From JAIVJM01 sp963816985 (GTDB taxonomy: Bacteria > Acidobacteriota > Blastocatellia > Pyrinomonadales > Pyrinomonadaceae): DNA of 64,000 nt. Numbering within the stretch: the stretch's first letter is position 1; each line of letters opens with the position of its first letter. This document shows, piece after piece, positions 8,937 through 18,376 of this stretch. The notes under the pieces are model-generated. The model had not been told where the DNA came from, ran no database searches, and saw only the letters and a list, made by a program, of their open reading frames with translations. The DNA is taken from positions 1,798,001 through 1,862,000 of the forward strand of contig CAWFMF010000004.1 in assembly GCA_963816985.1 (NCBI GenBank), in the 5' to 3' direction. Position numbers and translations under genes: made by a program.

Positions 8937-9050
8937 CAGTTTGAGGCGGGCAGTCGTTTTTAAACGAGTCGCTCCACCCGCTTCCTTTCCGCCCCCGGCG
9001 CGCGGGCGTGTTGCCGCCTTCTTCAGCCGCCGAAAAAGGAATCCGAAGTT

Positions 9051-11532
9051 ATGAGGAGAGAGGGCTTCGTCCGCACAATCCGCCTCGCGTCCGCCACTTT
9101 GTTTATCATGCTGCTCTGCGCCGCGCCCGCCGCGTGGGCGCAAACGTCGCCGAGCGCCTCGGTCGCGGGACGCGTCACAGACCCGCAGGGCGCAGGCGTC
9201 CCCGGCGCAATCGTCACTCTCCACGCGCGCGAGCGCAAAGAGCTACGACTCTCGACGAACACCGACGGCGCGGGCGCGTACCGCTTCGAGCGTCTCGCGC
9301 CGGGCGCGTACCTCGTCGAAGCGGAGGCGCGCGGCTTCGCGCGCGGCGCGGCCCGCGAGGTCTCGCTCACGCGCGGAGGCGCATCGGCGACGCTCGACCT
9401 CCGGCTCGAAGTCGAAGGCGTGAGCACCGAAGTCGTCGTCATCGCCTCGGACGCGCCGCAGACCGTGGACGAAGTTCTCGAAGGCGACGACGGTCGTCGG
9501 GCGGCGCGAGATAGAAGAGCGCGACGAATATTCAATCGCCGAAGCCCTGCGCACCGTGCCGGGCCTGCGCGTGCAGCAGCTCGGCGGCCCCGGCTCGTTC
9601 ACGACCGTCCGCACGCGCGGGCTGCGCAGTCAGGACACCGCCGTCCTCATTGACGGCCTGCGCTTCCGCGACGTGACGGCGGTGCGCGGCGACGCTTCCG
9701 GCTTCCTCGGCGACCTCGTCGTCGCCGACACGGGCCGCGTCGAAGTCCTGCGCGGCTCCGGCTCTTCGCTCTACGGGACGAACGCTATCGGCGGCGTCGT
9801 CAACGTCGTGACGGACGAGGGCGGCGGCCCCTTCCGCGGCAGCCTCCTTGCCGAAGGTGGCGGCTTAGGATTTGCCCGCGCTCGCGCTCAACTGTCGGGC
9901 GGCGCGGGCGAGGCCGACCGCGTTGTGTACAGTGCGGGCGTCTCGCACCTCAACGTCTCGCGCGGCGTGGACGGCGACGACGCGACGCGCAACACGACCG
10001 CGCAAGGGCGCGCGCTCCTGCGCCTGACGCCGACGGCAACGCTCTCGGCCCGCGTCTACGCTTCCGACTCTTTCGTCCAGCTCAACGAGAACCCGCTCGT
10101 CGTCGGCACGCTGCCCGCAGGCGGTGTTGTTGAAGGCCGTGCCCTCTCGAACTCAGAACTCCGACGCTTTGAAAGTGGGACGAGCTTCAACGACCTTGAT
10201 GCGAACGGCGCGACCTTCATCCCCGCGCCGAACGACGCGGACAACTCGCGCGCGGCGCGCTTCTTCTCCGGCGCTTTGACCTTCGCGCAGCGCCCTTCGG
10301 AAAACTTCGGCTACGCCTTGACGTACCACGCGCTCGCGACGCGCAACGCCTTCCGCGACGGCCCCGCCGCGCCCGGCGACGCCTTCGACTTCATCTTCTT
10401 CGAGCCCGCAGGCTCGACGCGCAACCACTTCGACGGCTCGGCCCACACCCTCAACGCGCGCACTGACTTCCGCCTCGGCCAGCACCAGCACGTCACCGCC
10501 GGTTACGAGTTCGAGCGCGAGCGTTTCCTCAACCGCTCCTTCGACGTGAGTCCTTCCAACAACTCTTCCGTCGAGGTCAAAGAGCGCAGCCACGCCTTCT
10601 TCATTCAAGACCAGCTCCGCTTCCTCGACGACCGCCTGCAACTCTCCGTCGCCTTCCGCGCGCAGAGCTTCTCGCTCGACGCGCCGCGCTTCACGCCTTC
10701 GGCGAACGCGCCCTTCGGCGGCCTCGCCTTCGACGCGCCGCCCACGGCCTACACGGGCGACGGCTCCATCGCATATCTCTTCCGCTCGACGGGGACGAAG
10801 CTCCGCGCGCACGCCGGGAACGGCTACCGCAAGCCCTCGCTCTTCGAGCGCTTCGGCTCTTTCTTCAGCAGCTTCAGCGGCTCCTTCTCGCCGCTCGGCG
10901 ACCCGCGCCTCGCGCCCGACCGCTCCGTCGCCTTCGACGCAGGGCTCGACCAGAGCCTCGCCTCGAACCGCGTGCGACTTTCCGCGACCTACTTCTACAC
11001 GCGCCTTCAAGAAGTCGTGGACTTCGGCGACACGGGCGCAGCCGACCCCTTCGGGCGCGTCTTCGGCGGCTACCTCAACACGGGCGGCGAGCTGGCGCGA
11101 GGGCTTGAGTTGAGCGCCACGCTCGCGCCCACGCGCACGCTCGACATCTTCGCCGCGTACACCTACACGAACGCCGACCAAAGGCGGCCCATCGTGGCGG
11201 GCGTGCTGCGCTCGTTCGGCATCTCCGACCACCAGTTCTCGCTCGTCGCGACGCAGCGCATCGGTCGGCGCTTCGCCCTGAACTTCGACCTCTCGGCGTC
11301 GAGCGACTACCTCGCGCCCGTCTTCGACCAGAGGGAATTCCGCAGCCGCGCCTACCGCTTCGGCGGCCCGTTCAAAGCGGACGTGGCGGCGAGCTACACG
11401 CTGCCGCTCAACGACTCTCGTTCGCTCCGCTTCTTCGGCAAGGTCGAGAACCTCTTCGACCGCGACAACTACGAGAACGGCTTCCGCACGCCGGGCATCA
11501 ACGCGCGCGGCGGCGCGGCGCTCAGCTTCTAA
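9051..11532 (+). CDS. btuB: BtuB-like TonB-dependent receptor, interrupted by a +1 frameshift
   Basis: Two overlapping frames together give one receptor of about 826 residues. The first (9051 to ~9474) encodes a signal peptide ending AAWAQ, a carboxypeptidase-regulatory domain (ASVAGRVTDPQGAGVPGAIV) and the TonB-box region (APQTVDE). The second (from ~9476) encodes the plug (EYSIAEALRTVPGLRVQQLG, VLIDGLRFRD) and the barrel ending GGAALSF. Removing one T from GAAGTTCTCG at 9471-9480 restores EVSKATTVV. Riboswitch control and the btuFDC genes downstream argue for cobalamin uptake. It is either a sequencing indel or a recent inactivation; both halves show no further decay. Confidence 0.85.
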
Positions 11533-11632
11533 AAGGGATGAGGGACGAGGGATGAGGGATGAAGTTGAAGACAAAGACGCGGGTGTAGATGAAAAGTCTT
11601 TTCATCCTTCATCGCTCATCGCTCATCCCTTA
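11533..11632. repeat. Imperfect palindrome of GGGATGA-type units
   Basis: The left arm (11533-11564) is built of repeated GGGATGAG / GGGACGAG units; the right arm (about 11606-11632) is its imperfect reverse complement (CTCATCGCTCATCCCTT). It begins at the end of btuB and overlaps the N-terminal codons of the DUF5522 gene. Confidence 0.7.
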
Positions 11633-11812
11633 ATACCGGGCGAGGATTTTTACCTTGAAGGCCGGGCGCTGGTCTTCACCGAGCTGTATCATCTGCGGCG
11701 CGGCTACTGTTGCGAGAGCGGCTGTCGTCATTGTCCGTTCCGCGCGCGGAAGGGGGCGAGCGCCGGGGAGCCTGGGGTGATGAATGATGCGGAAGATGAT
11801 TCGAGACTCTGA
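11552..11812 (+). CDS. DUF5522 small Cys-rich protein
   Basis: 86 residues. The core FYLEGRALVFTELYHLRRGYCCESGCRHCPF matches DUF5522, whose CC-x-x-x-CRHCP cysteine cluster suggests metal binding; function is unknown. The family core begins near residue 27; the preceding residues are encoded by an intergenic palindrome, so the true start is uncertain (several in-frame ATG near 11552). It overlaps btuF by 29 bp and lies inside the B12 operon, so it is presumably co-expressed. Confidence 0.78.
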   Translation: MRDEVEDKDAGVDEKSFHPSSLIAHPLIPGEDFYLEGRALVFTELYHLRRGYCCESGCRHCPFRARKGASAGEPGVMNDAEDDSRL

Positions 11813-12749
11813 AAACTTCCGGCGCGTGCGGGCGCTCCTGTGCTGCGCGTTGATGGTCTTCGCGGCGCTCGGCTCGTCGTGCGGCGGCGGGGCGCGCGAA
11901 GGCGGCGCAGGCAGTTCGTCTGTCGGCGGCGGCGAGTCGAGTGTGAAGGACGGGCGGCCTCAGCGCATCATCTCTCTGACGCCGAGCACGACGGAGATTC
12001 TGGCGGGCGTCGGCGCGTTCGAGAGGGTCGTCGCCGTCTCGGACTACTGCTCTTACCCGCCGCAGGTGAAGCATCTGCCGCGCGTCGGCGGGTGGAGCAA
12101 CCCGAACCTCGAACAGGTGGCCTCGCTCCGTCCAGACCTCGTGGTCTTCTGGGACTCGCAGGCGCAGTTCGTCAAAGACAAGATCGAGGCGATGGGCATC
12201 CGCACCCTGAGCGTGCCGAGCCGCTCGCTCGCCGACGCCTACGCCGCCATCGAGCAGATCGGTCGCGCGACCGGCAACGTGGCCGAGGCCGAGCAACTGC
12301 TGGCGCAGACGCGCGCCTCGGTCGAGACCGTGCGGGTGCGAACCGCCAAGCTCCCGCGCCGCCGCGTGCTGTGCGTCGTTGACCGCGTGCCCGGCACTTT
12401 GCGCGACCTCTACACCGCCGCCGACGGGAGCTTCCTCGTCGAACTCATCGAGGCGGCGGGCGGCCAGTCCATCGCGCCCCCGGCGCAGGGCGGTTGGGGC
12501 AAGTTGCAGAAGGAGGCGGTCGTCGCGCTCGACCCCGACGTTATCATTGACCTCTTGATGCAGAAGCCCGACGGGCAACTCGCCGAAGACACTCTCGCCG
12601 TGTGGCGCGAGCTGCCGACTCTGCGCGCCGTGCGCGAGGGGCGCGTCCACTTCGTCCGCGAGGAGACGGTGCTGCACCCCTCGCAGTTCGTCGGCGACAC
12701 GGCCCGCCGCTTCGCGGAGCTGATTCACCCGGAGGTCTTCAAGAAGTGA
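11784..12749 (+). CDS. btuF: Cobalamin ABC transporter substrate-binding protein
   Basis: 321 residues. Hydrophobic N-terminus with a probable lipoprotein cysteine (AALGSSCGGG) and a Gly/Ser linker. The periplasmic-binding-protein type III fold follows: RIISLTPSTTEILAGVGA, VVAVSDYCSYPP, VGGWSNPNLEQVASLRPDLVV, GQSIAPPAQGGWGKLQKE and DVIIDLL. This is a BtuF/FecB-type domain. Its position between a riboswitch-controlled receptor and btuD/btuC supports cobalamin as ligand. It overlaps the DUF5522 gene by 29 bp, and its stop overlaps the GTG of btuD (GTGA). Confidence 0.92.
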   Translation: MMRKMIRDSENFRRVRALLCCALMVFAALGSSCGGGAREGGAGSSSVGGGESSVKDGRPQRIISLTPSTTEILAGVGAFERVVAVSDYCSYPPQVKHLPRVGGWSNPNLEQVASLRPDLVVFWDSQAQFVKDKIEAMGIRTLSVPSRSLADAYAAIEQIGRATGNVAEAEQLLAQTRASVETVRVRTAKLPRRRVLCVVDRVPGTLRDLYTAADGSFLVELIEAAGGQSIAPPAQGGWGKLQKEAVVALDPDVIIDLLMQKPDGQLAEDTLAVWRELPTLRAVREGRVHFVREETVLHPSQFVGDTARRFAELIHPEVFKK

Positions 12750-13573
12750 GCGAGAAGGCTGACGAAAGAAGTGCGGCGGGGGACGAGGGCGGCGAAGCGT
12801 TGCTTGAGGCGCGTGCCCTTCGCTTCGCTTACGCTGAGGGCGGGCCGGAGGTCGTGGCGGGCGCGACGCTCAAAGTGCCGCGCGGGCGTCTGTCGGCGCT
12901 CATCGGGGCGAACGGGTCGGGGAAGTCAACGCTGATACGTCTGCTCTCAGGGCTGCTCAAGCCCGCGTCCGGCGAGGCGCTCTTCGACGGCGTGCCGCTC
13001 GCGTCGTTGGACGCGCGGCTGCGTGCGCGGCGCATCGCCTACGTGCCGCAGACCATCTCGACCGTCTTCCCCTTCACCGCGCTCGAAGTGGTCTTGACGG
13101 GGCGCAGCCCTTACACGACGCGCTTTCGTTTCGAGTCCGAGGAGGACATCGGGGCGGCGCGCGCCGCGCTCGAAGCCGTGGACGCCGCGCACCTCGCCGC
13201 GCGCCCCGTGACGGAGCTTTCGGGCGGCGAGCGGCAGGCGGTCGCACTCGCAAGGGCTCTCGCGCAGGAGCCCGAATGTCTTCTGCTCGACGAGCCCTCG
13301 GCGGCGCTCGACCTCAAGCACCGCGCCGGGCTCGTCCGCCACCTCATCTCGCTCCGCGACACGCGCGCGTTGACGACGCTCATCATCACGCACGACCTCC
13401 AACTGCTCGACCCGGCCTTCGACCGCGTCTTCGCCATGCGCTGCGGCGTGGTGACGGCATCGGGCGCGCCTTCGGAAGTCCTGCGCGACGACTTGCTCGC
13501 AGAAGTCTACGGCGACGAGCACGTCCGCGCGCGCCGCGCGTTCGGGCGGACGTTCGTCTGGTCGGAACTCTGA
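12746..13573 (+). CDS. btuD: Cobalamin ABC transporter ATP-binding protein
   Basis: 275 residues from a GTG that overlaps the btuF stop (GTGA). Walker A GANGSGKST near residue 54, signature LSGGERQAVALARAL near 158, Walker B CLLLDEPSAALD, and the switch His in TLIITHDLQ. The Q-loop region reads AYVPQTISTVFPFTALEVVLTGR, typical of FecE/BtuD-type ATPases. It powers the BtuC permease at the inner membrane. Translation is probably coupled to btuF. Confidence 0.92.
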   Translation: MSEKADERSAAGDEGGEALLEARALRFAYAEGGPEVVAGATLKVPRGRLSALIGANGSGKSTLIRLLSGLLKPASGEALFDGVPLASLDARLRARRIAYVPQTISTVFPFTALEVVLTGRSPYTTRFRFESEEDIGAARAALEAVDAAHLAARPVTELSGGERQAVALARALAQEPECLLLDEPSAALDLKHRAGLVRHLISLRDTRALTTLIITHDLQLLDPAFDRVFAMRCGVVTASGAPSEVLRDDLLAEVYGDEHVRARRAFGRTFVWSEL

Positions 13574-13701
13574 CGATTTTGGATTTTAGATTTTGGATTT
13601 TGGATTACGGATTTGCGCTTTTAGAATGAGGCAACGCGACAGACGGAAAGCACGGGCGAGTTGAGTTTCAATCCAAAATCAAAAATCCGAAATCCAAAAT
13701 C
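13574..13701. repeat. Palindrome of GGATTTT-type units between btuD and btuC
   Basis: The left arm (13574-13605) consists of tandem GATTTTGGATTTTAG-like units. The right arm (13670-13701) is its near-perfect reverse complement (AATCCAAAATCAAAAATCC). The loop is ~64 nt. The AT-rich arms stand out in a high-GC region. The right arm runs into the btuC reading frame. Confidence 0.8.
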
Positions 13702-14698
13702 GCTCGCGGCGGGCGCGCGCCTGCGACGCGCGCTGCTGCTTTTGTCGTGCGTGTTGGCGGGCTCGACGCTCTTGGCGTTGTGGGCCGGATACCAGCGGCT
13801 CGACTTCGCGGCGCTCGCGTCGGACGAGCGGGCGCGGATGGTCTTCTTCCAGTTGCGTCTGCCGCGCGTCTTGATGGCGGGGGTGGTGGGCGCGTCTCTG
13901 GCGTCGGTGGGGGCGGCGTTGCAGGCGATGTTCAGAAACCCTCTGGCCGAGCCTTTGACGTTGGGCGTTTCGGGCGGCGGCGCTCTGGGCGCGAGCATCG
14001 CCATCGCCTTCGGGATGGGGGCGAAGCTGGCGGGCCTGCCCATCGTCTTCGTGGCGGCATTCTTGGGCGCGGGCGCGGCGGTCTTGGTCGTCTACCGCTT
14101 GGCGCGGACGGGCGCGACCGTCTTGCCGGGCGCTCTTTTGCTCGCGGGCGTCGTGATGAACACGATAGCGGCGGCGGGCGTCATCATCATCCAATACTTC
14201 GCCGACTACTCGCGCGCGCTGCAAATACTCCGTTGGACTATCGGGAGCCTCGACGTGGTGGGCTTCGACCTCCTCTGGCGGATGCTCCTGTTTTTAGTGC
14301 CGGGATGGGTCGTCCTGTTTATGATGGCGCGCGACCTGCACCTGCTGGCGGTTGACGAAGAGACGGCGGCGAGCCTCGGCGTCAACGTGCGGCGGAGCGA
14401 GCGGCTCGTCTACGCCGCCGCGTCGCTCGTCGTCGGCGTGACGGTCGCGGTCGGCGGAACCATCGGCTTTGTCGGCCTCATCGTCCCGCACGCGGTGCGC
14501 CTGCTCTTCGGCGAGGACGTGCGGATCGTGCTGCCGTGCTCGTTCGTCCTCGGCGCGGCGTTTCTGATGCTCGCCGACACGTTGGCGCGCACGGTGCTCG
14601 GCGCGGGCGAGCTGCCCGTCGGCGCGATTACGGCCATCGCGGGCGGCCCGGTCTTCCTTCTGCTTTTGAGAAGGCAGCAACGTTACTCAGCAATGTGA
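13661..14698 (+). CDS. btuC: Cobalamin ABC transporter permease (FecCD family)
   Basis: 345 residues with about ten membrane segments. FecCD motifs: LRLPRVLMAGVVGASLASVG, ALQAMFRNPLAEPLTLGVSGGGALG, GGTIGFVGLIVPHAVRLLFG and the terminal GELPVGAITAIAGGPVFLLLL. It forms the inner-membrane channel with btuD and receives cobalamin from btuF. The start is odd: the only plausible in-frame initiator ahead of the first membrane helix is TTG 13661, and the first ~14 codons (MSFNPKSKIRNPKS) are encoded by the intergenic palindrome. A GTG at 13742 would cut into the first helix. Confidence 0.92.
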   Translation: MSFNPKSKIRNPKSLAAGARLRRALLLLSCVLAGSTLLALWAGYQRLDFAALASDERARMVFFQLRLPRVLMAGVVGASLASVGAALQAMFRNPLAEPLTLGVSGGGALGASIAIAFGMGAKLAGLPIVFVAAFLGAGAAVLVVYRLARTGATVLPGALLLAGVVMNTIAAAGVIIIQYFADYSRALQILRWTIGSLDVVGFDLLWRMLLFLVPGWVVLFMMARDLHLLAVDEETAASLGVNVRRSERLVYAAASLVVGVTVAVGGTIGFVGLIVPHAVRLLFGEDVRIVLPCSFVLGAAFLMLADTLARTVLGAGELPVGAITAIAGGPVFLLLLRRQQRYSAM

Positions 14699-14704
14699 GG
14701 GTTT

Positions 14705-15283
14705 ATGAGTATAGCGACCAAGCACGGCGACAAGGGAACGACGGGGCTCATCGGCGGCGAGAGGGTTTCGAAGGCCGACGCGCGGGTGGAGGCTTACGGG
14801 ACGATTGACGAGCTGACTTCGCTGATGGGCTTCGCGCGCTCCATCTGCGAGGACGCGGAGGTGCGCGAGCTGACGAAGGCGATTCAGCGCGAGCTGTTCG
14901 TCGTGAGCGGCGCGGTGGCGAACCCTTCGAGCAACGAGGCGACGCCGAACACTTACGTCACGCCTTCGATGGTCGAGGCGCTGACCGCGCACGTCAACCG
15001 CATCGAGGCTTTGGAGGGCATCCTCTCCGACTGGTCTCTGCCGGGCGAGCACACCGCCGCCGCCTCTTACGACGTGGCCCGCACGGTCTGCCGACGCGCC
15101 GAGCGCGCCGTCGTCCGCCTCGCCGAACAGGGCGAAGAGGTCGGCGAGCAGGTCATCCCTTATCTTAACCGGCTCTCGGACTTGCTCTGGCTCTTCGGTC
15201 GCCTGCTTGAGCTGCGTGCGGGCGTGAGCGCGCGCCTGCGCGACGACGAGCAGGGAGGGCCGCGCTGGTCGCGCGCGTGGTGA
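14705..15283 (+). CDS. Cob(I)yrinic acid a,c-diamide adenosyltransferase, PduO type
   Basis: 192 residues, starting 6 nt after btuC. PduO/MMAB-type hallmarks: TKHGDKGTTGLIGGERVSK (ATP-binding N-terminus), EAYGTIDELTSLMG, DVARTVCRRAERAVVRL and YLNRLSDLLWLFGRL. The enzyme transfers the 5'-deoxyadenosyl group from ATP to cob(I)alamin to make adenosylcobalamin. As last gene of the riboswitch operon, it converts imported corrinoid to the active coenzyme. The C-terminus is slightly short but carries the conserved NRLSD segment. Confidence 0.93.
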   Translation: MSIATKHGDKGTTGLIGGERVSKADARVEAYGTIDELTSLMGFARSICEDAEVRELTKAIQRELFVVSGAVANPSSNEATPNTYVTPSMVEALTAHVNRIEALEGILSDWSLPGEHTAAASYDVARTVCRRAERAVVRLAEQGEEVGEQVIPYLNRLSDLLWLFGRLLELRAGVSARLRDDEQGGPRWSRAW

Positions 15284-15468
15284 GCCTCGCGGTGGTTGTT
15301 GACAGCCCGGCCCCCCGGAAATAGACTTGCGCCCTCCCCATCCGAGCCCTTACCTGTTTCCCGAAAAACTGTCGCGTGCGGAAATTTTCTCACCGCGCCG
15401 CGTGGGTTCGGACGCGCCCCGAACGACATACTATCGAGAGCGAAGTCAGACTCGAAAGGAAGCCCACC

Positions 15469-18285
15469 ATGCCTCGTCCCCGTCTCTCACCGCGCCGCAC
15501 CTTCGGCTGGGCCGCGCCTCTCGCGTCGCTCCTGCTCGTCCTCTTCGCCCATGCGTCGGCGCACGCCGTGCCCGTCGCGGGGCTGACCGCCACCAACAAG
15601 ATCATCCTCTTCGACTCGGACGCGCCGGGCACGCTCTTCGTGCAGACCTTCATCATCGGTTTGCAGCCGGGCGAGCACGTCGTCGGCATTGACTACCGCG
15701 TCTCGACCGCGCAGCTCTACGCCGTCGGGAGCAGCAGCCGCCTCTACACGGTTGACCCGGTGACGGGCCTCGCGACGCGCGTCGGCACAACTCCCTTCAC
15801 GCCCGCGCTCGACTCGACGCCGGGGCTCGAATTCGGCGTTGACTTCAACCCCGTCTCGGACAAGCTCCGCGTCGTCAGCGAGACGGGGCAGAACTTTCTG
15901 CTCGACCCGAACACGGGAGCGGTGACAGCGACCGACCCGGCGCTCGTCTACGCCAGCGGCCAGCAGGACGCGGGGCAGGCGGCGAGCGTCTCGGCCATCG
16001 CCTATACGAATAACTTTCGCGGAGCGACCGTGAAGACGCTCTACGGCCTCGACTGGCGGCGCAACACGCTCGTCCGCGTCGGGCAGCTCTCGACGAGCGT
16101 CGGCGAGCCGCCGACGGGTCAGACCTTCACCGTCGGCTCGCTCCAGACCGGCTTCGGCGTGACCGAGCTGGCGGGCTTCGACGTGGCGGCCTCCGACACC
16201 ACGGCCTACGCCGCGCTGCGCTCGACCGACTCGCTCGGCACGAGCCGCTTCTACACCGTCAACCTCTCGACCGGCGCGGCCAGCGAGGTCGGCACCATCG
16301 GCGGCGGCGAGTTCGTCCGCGACGTGACCGCTCTTTCGCGCCCCTCCGGCCTCTTCGCCGTCACCGCCTCGCACAAGCTCCTGCGCTTCAACAGCGCCGC
16401 GCCCGGCACGATCATAGACTTCTACGGCATCCCCGCCCTCCAGTCGCCCTCCGAGCGCATCGTCGGCACCGATTGCTGCCCGCGCGGCCAAGAAGTCCTG
16501 ACGCTCCTGACCGACGCGAGCCGCTTCTACAACTACAACGTCAACACCTCCGACCTCACGTTCGTCGGCGAAATTCTGACGACGAACGACCGCCTGAGCG
16601 GCAACGAGTTCGGCTTCACCTTCGTCCCCGCCGGGGGCTCGCGCGCCGTGAGCGACACGGGCCAGAACCTCATCACCAACGCCACGACCGCCGTCGGCGC
16701 GAGCCCACGGACGCCGCTCGCCTACGCGACGGGCGACCCGCACGCGGGCACAGCGCCGCACGTCGTCGCCACGGCCTTCGAGCAGAAGGCGGCCTCTGCA
16801 AGGATGTTCGACATAGACTCCGGCCTCGACATCCTCGCGCGTCAGGGCGCGCTCCCCGCGTCGCCCACCTCGCCCGACACGGGGCAGCTCTTCACCGTCG
16901 GGCCGCTCGGCTTCGACACGACGGGCTCTGTCGGCTTTGACACCGCGCCCGGCCAGTTCGTCATCAACGTCAACCCGACCGTGCTGCGCGACGACGGGGC
17001 TTTCGCCTCGCTCACCGCTCCGGGCGCGACCACCTCCGGCATCTTCTCCGTCAACCTGCGGACGGGACGCGCCACTTCGCTCGGCCCGGCCCCCAGCAGC
17101 GAAGTCGTCACCGGCCTCACCGTCATCCCGCACGTCGGGCTCTTCCGCTTCTCCCCGGCGACCTACTCCGTCGGCGAGGAGGACGGGAGCGTGACCCTGA
17201 CCGTCGAGCGTTCGGGCGACACCGGCGTCGAGGCGAGCGTGGACTTCGAGACGCTCGATTCCAGCAGCACCGCGACGCAGGTGCAGGACTACACCTTCGC
17301 CTCCGGCACTCTGCGCTTCGCCCCCGGCGAGACGAGCAAGACCTTCACCGTCCTCATCACCAACGACGCGCATCAAGACCCCGGCGGCGCGTTCGGCGAA
17401 GCCTTCACGGTCGCCATCAAAAACCCCACGGCGGGCTTCGCCATTGACCCCACCGCCCTCGCCTTCTCCGGCTTCCCCGGAAACGCCACCGTCTTCATCG
17501 TGGACGACGACACGCCGCCGCCCAACAACCAACAGTCGCCCGCGAGCGCGGCGGCGAACCCGATTGACGACACCGAGTTCTTCGTCCGCCAGCACTACCG
17601 AGACTTCTTGGGCCGCGACCCCGACGCCGGAGGGCTCGCCTTCTGGAAAGGCGAGATTGACGGCTGCGGCTCCGACCAGCAGTGCCGCGACGTGAAGCGC
17701 GAGAACGTCTCGGCGGCCTTCTTCCTCTCGATTGAATTTCAGAACACGGGCTACCTCGTCCACCGCCTCTACCGCTCGGCGTTCGGTCGCGTGCCGACTT
17801 ATCTTGAGTTCATGCGCGAGACGCGCGAGGCGGCGTCCGGCGTCGTCGTCGGCAAGCCCGACTGGGAGGCGCAACTCGCGCTCGCCAAGCAAGCCTACGC
17901 CGCACGCTTCGCCGCGCGCGCCGACTTCAAGCAGACCTTCGACCCGAAGACCAACGCCGAGTACGTGGACGCGCTCTTCACGGGCGCGGGCGTGACGCCC
18001 GACTCCAACGAGCGGCAGACGCTCATCAACGGTCTCAACAACCGGACGGAGACGCGCGCCACCGTGCTCCTGAAGGTCGCCGAGAACGAAGCCTTCACGC
18101 GCAAGGAGTTCTCGCCCGCCTTCGTCCTCGCCGAATACTTCGGCTACATGCGCCGCGACGCCGACGCGGGCGGCTTCAACTTCTGGCTCAAGAAGCTCAA
18201 CGACAACGACGGCAACTTCATCCGCGCCGAGATGGTCAAAGCCTTCCTCGTCTCCATCGAATACCGCCAACGCTTCGCGCCGTAA
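15469..18285 (+). CDS. Exported DUF4394 / Calx-beta / DUF4214 protein
   Basis: 938 residues from ATG 15469 (AAGGAAG upstream). Signal peptide ends near ASAHA (33). Two successive DUF4394 beta-propeller-like units follow (about 35-300 and 305-560; e.g. GVDFNPVSDKLRVVSETGQNF and EFGFTFVPAGGSRAVSDTGQN). A Calx-beta domain covers about 560-690 (SVGEEDGSVTLTVERSGD). The C-terminal ~240 residues contain DUF4214 repeats (FLGRDPDAGGLAFW, MRRDADAGGFNFWL). All are extracytoplasmic modules; Calx-beta domains commonly bind calcium. Likely surface or secreted protein; precise role unknown. Monocistronic. Confidence 0.85.
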   Translation: MPRPRLSPRRTFGWAAPLASLLLVLFAHASAHAVPVAGLTATNKIILFDSDAPGTLFVQTFIIGLQPGEHVVGIDYRVSTAQLYAVGSSSRLYTVDPVTGLATRVGTTPFTPALDSTPGLEFGVDFNPVSDKLRVVSETGQNFLLDPNTGAVTATDPALVYASGQQDAGQAASVSAIAYTNNFRGATVKTLYGLDWRRNTLVRVGQLSTSVGEPPTGQTFTVGSLQTGFGVTELAGFDVAASDTTAYAALRSTDSLGTSRFYTVNLSTGAASEVGTIGGGEFVRDVTALSRPSGLFAVTASHKLLRFNSAAPGTIIDFYGIPALQSPSERIVGTDCCPRGQEVLTLLTDASRFYNYNVNTSDLTFVGEILTTNDRLSGNEFGFTFVPAGGSRAVSDTGQNLITNATTAVGASPRTPLAYATGDPHAGTAPHVVATAFEQKAASARMFDIDSGLDILARQGALPASPTSPDTGQLFTVGPLGFDTTGSVGFDTAPGQFVINVNPTVLRDDGAFASLTAPGATTSGIFSVNLRTGRATSLGPAPSSEVVTGLTVIPHVGLFRFSPATYSVGEEDGSVTLTVERSGDTGVEASVDFETLDSSSTATQVQDYTFASGTLRFAPGETSKTFTVLITNDAHQDPGGAFGEAFTVAIKNPTAGFAIDPTALAFSGFPGNATVFIVDDDTPPPNNQQSPASAAANPIDDTEFFVRQHYRDFLGRDPDAGGLAFWKGEIDGCGSDQQCRDVKRENVSAAFFLSIEFQNTGYLVHRLYRSAFGRVPTYLEFMRETREAASGVVVGKPDWEAQLALAKQAYAARFAARADFKQTFDPKTNAEYVDALFTGAGVTPDSNERQTLINGLNNRTETRATVLLKVAENEAFTRKEFSPAFVLAEYFGYMRRDADAGGFNFWLKKLNDNDGNFIRAEMVKAFLVSIEYRQRFAP

Positions 18286-18287
18286 AA

Positions 18288-18364
18288 ACAGAACCGCGAG
18301 CGGTAGCGAGCGGGTTGAGTATGTCAAGTAGGCTCAACCCGCTCGCTACCGCTCGCGGTTCTGT
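18288..18364. repeat. Palindromic repeat, family C copy 1
   Basis: Perfect 32-bp arms (18288-18319 and 18333-18364), with core ACCGCGAGCGGTAGCGAGCG, around a 13-nt loop. It begins right after the stop of the DUF4394 gene and ends 13 nt before the convergent YjbQ gene's stop, where it could terminate both transcripts. Related copies: 48501-48610 and 54227-54302. Confidence 0.85.
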
Positions 18365-18376
18365 CTATCTCACCGT

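Noticed and set aside
9465..9490. Programmed ribosomal frameshift in btuB
   Set aside because: No slippery heptamer or downstream pseudoknot is evident; a one-base indel is simpler.
10153..11574. Leftward 473-residue frame opposite the BtuB-like receptor
   Set aside because: Antisense shadow; the receptor barrel is unmistakable on the + strand.
15487..18327. Very long leftward reading frame opposite the DUF4394 gene
   Set aside because: Product is Arg/Glu/Val-rich with no signal, domain or start context; a mirror of high-GC coding sequence on the other strand.
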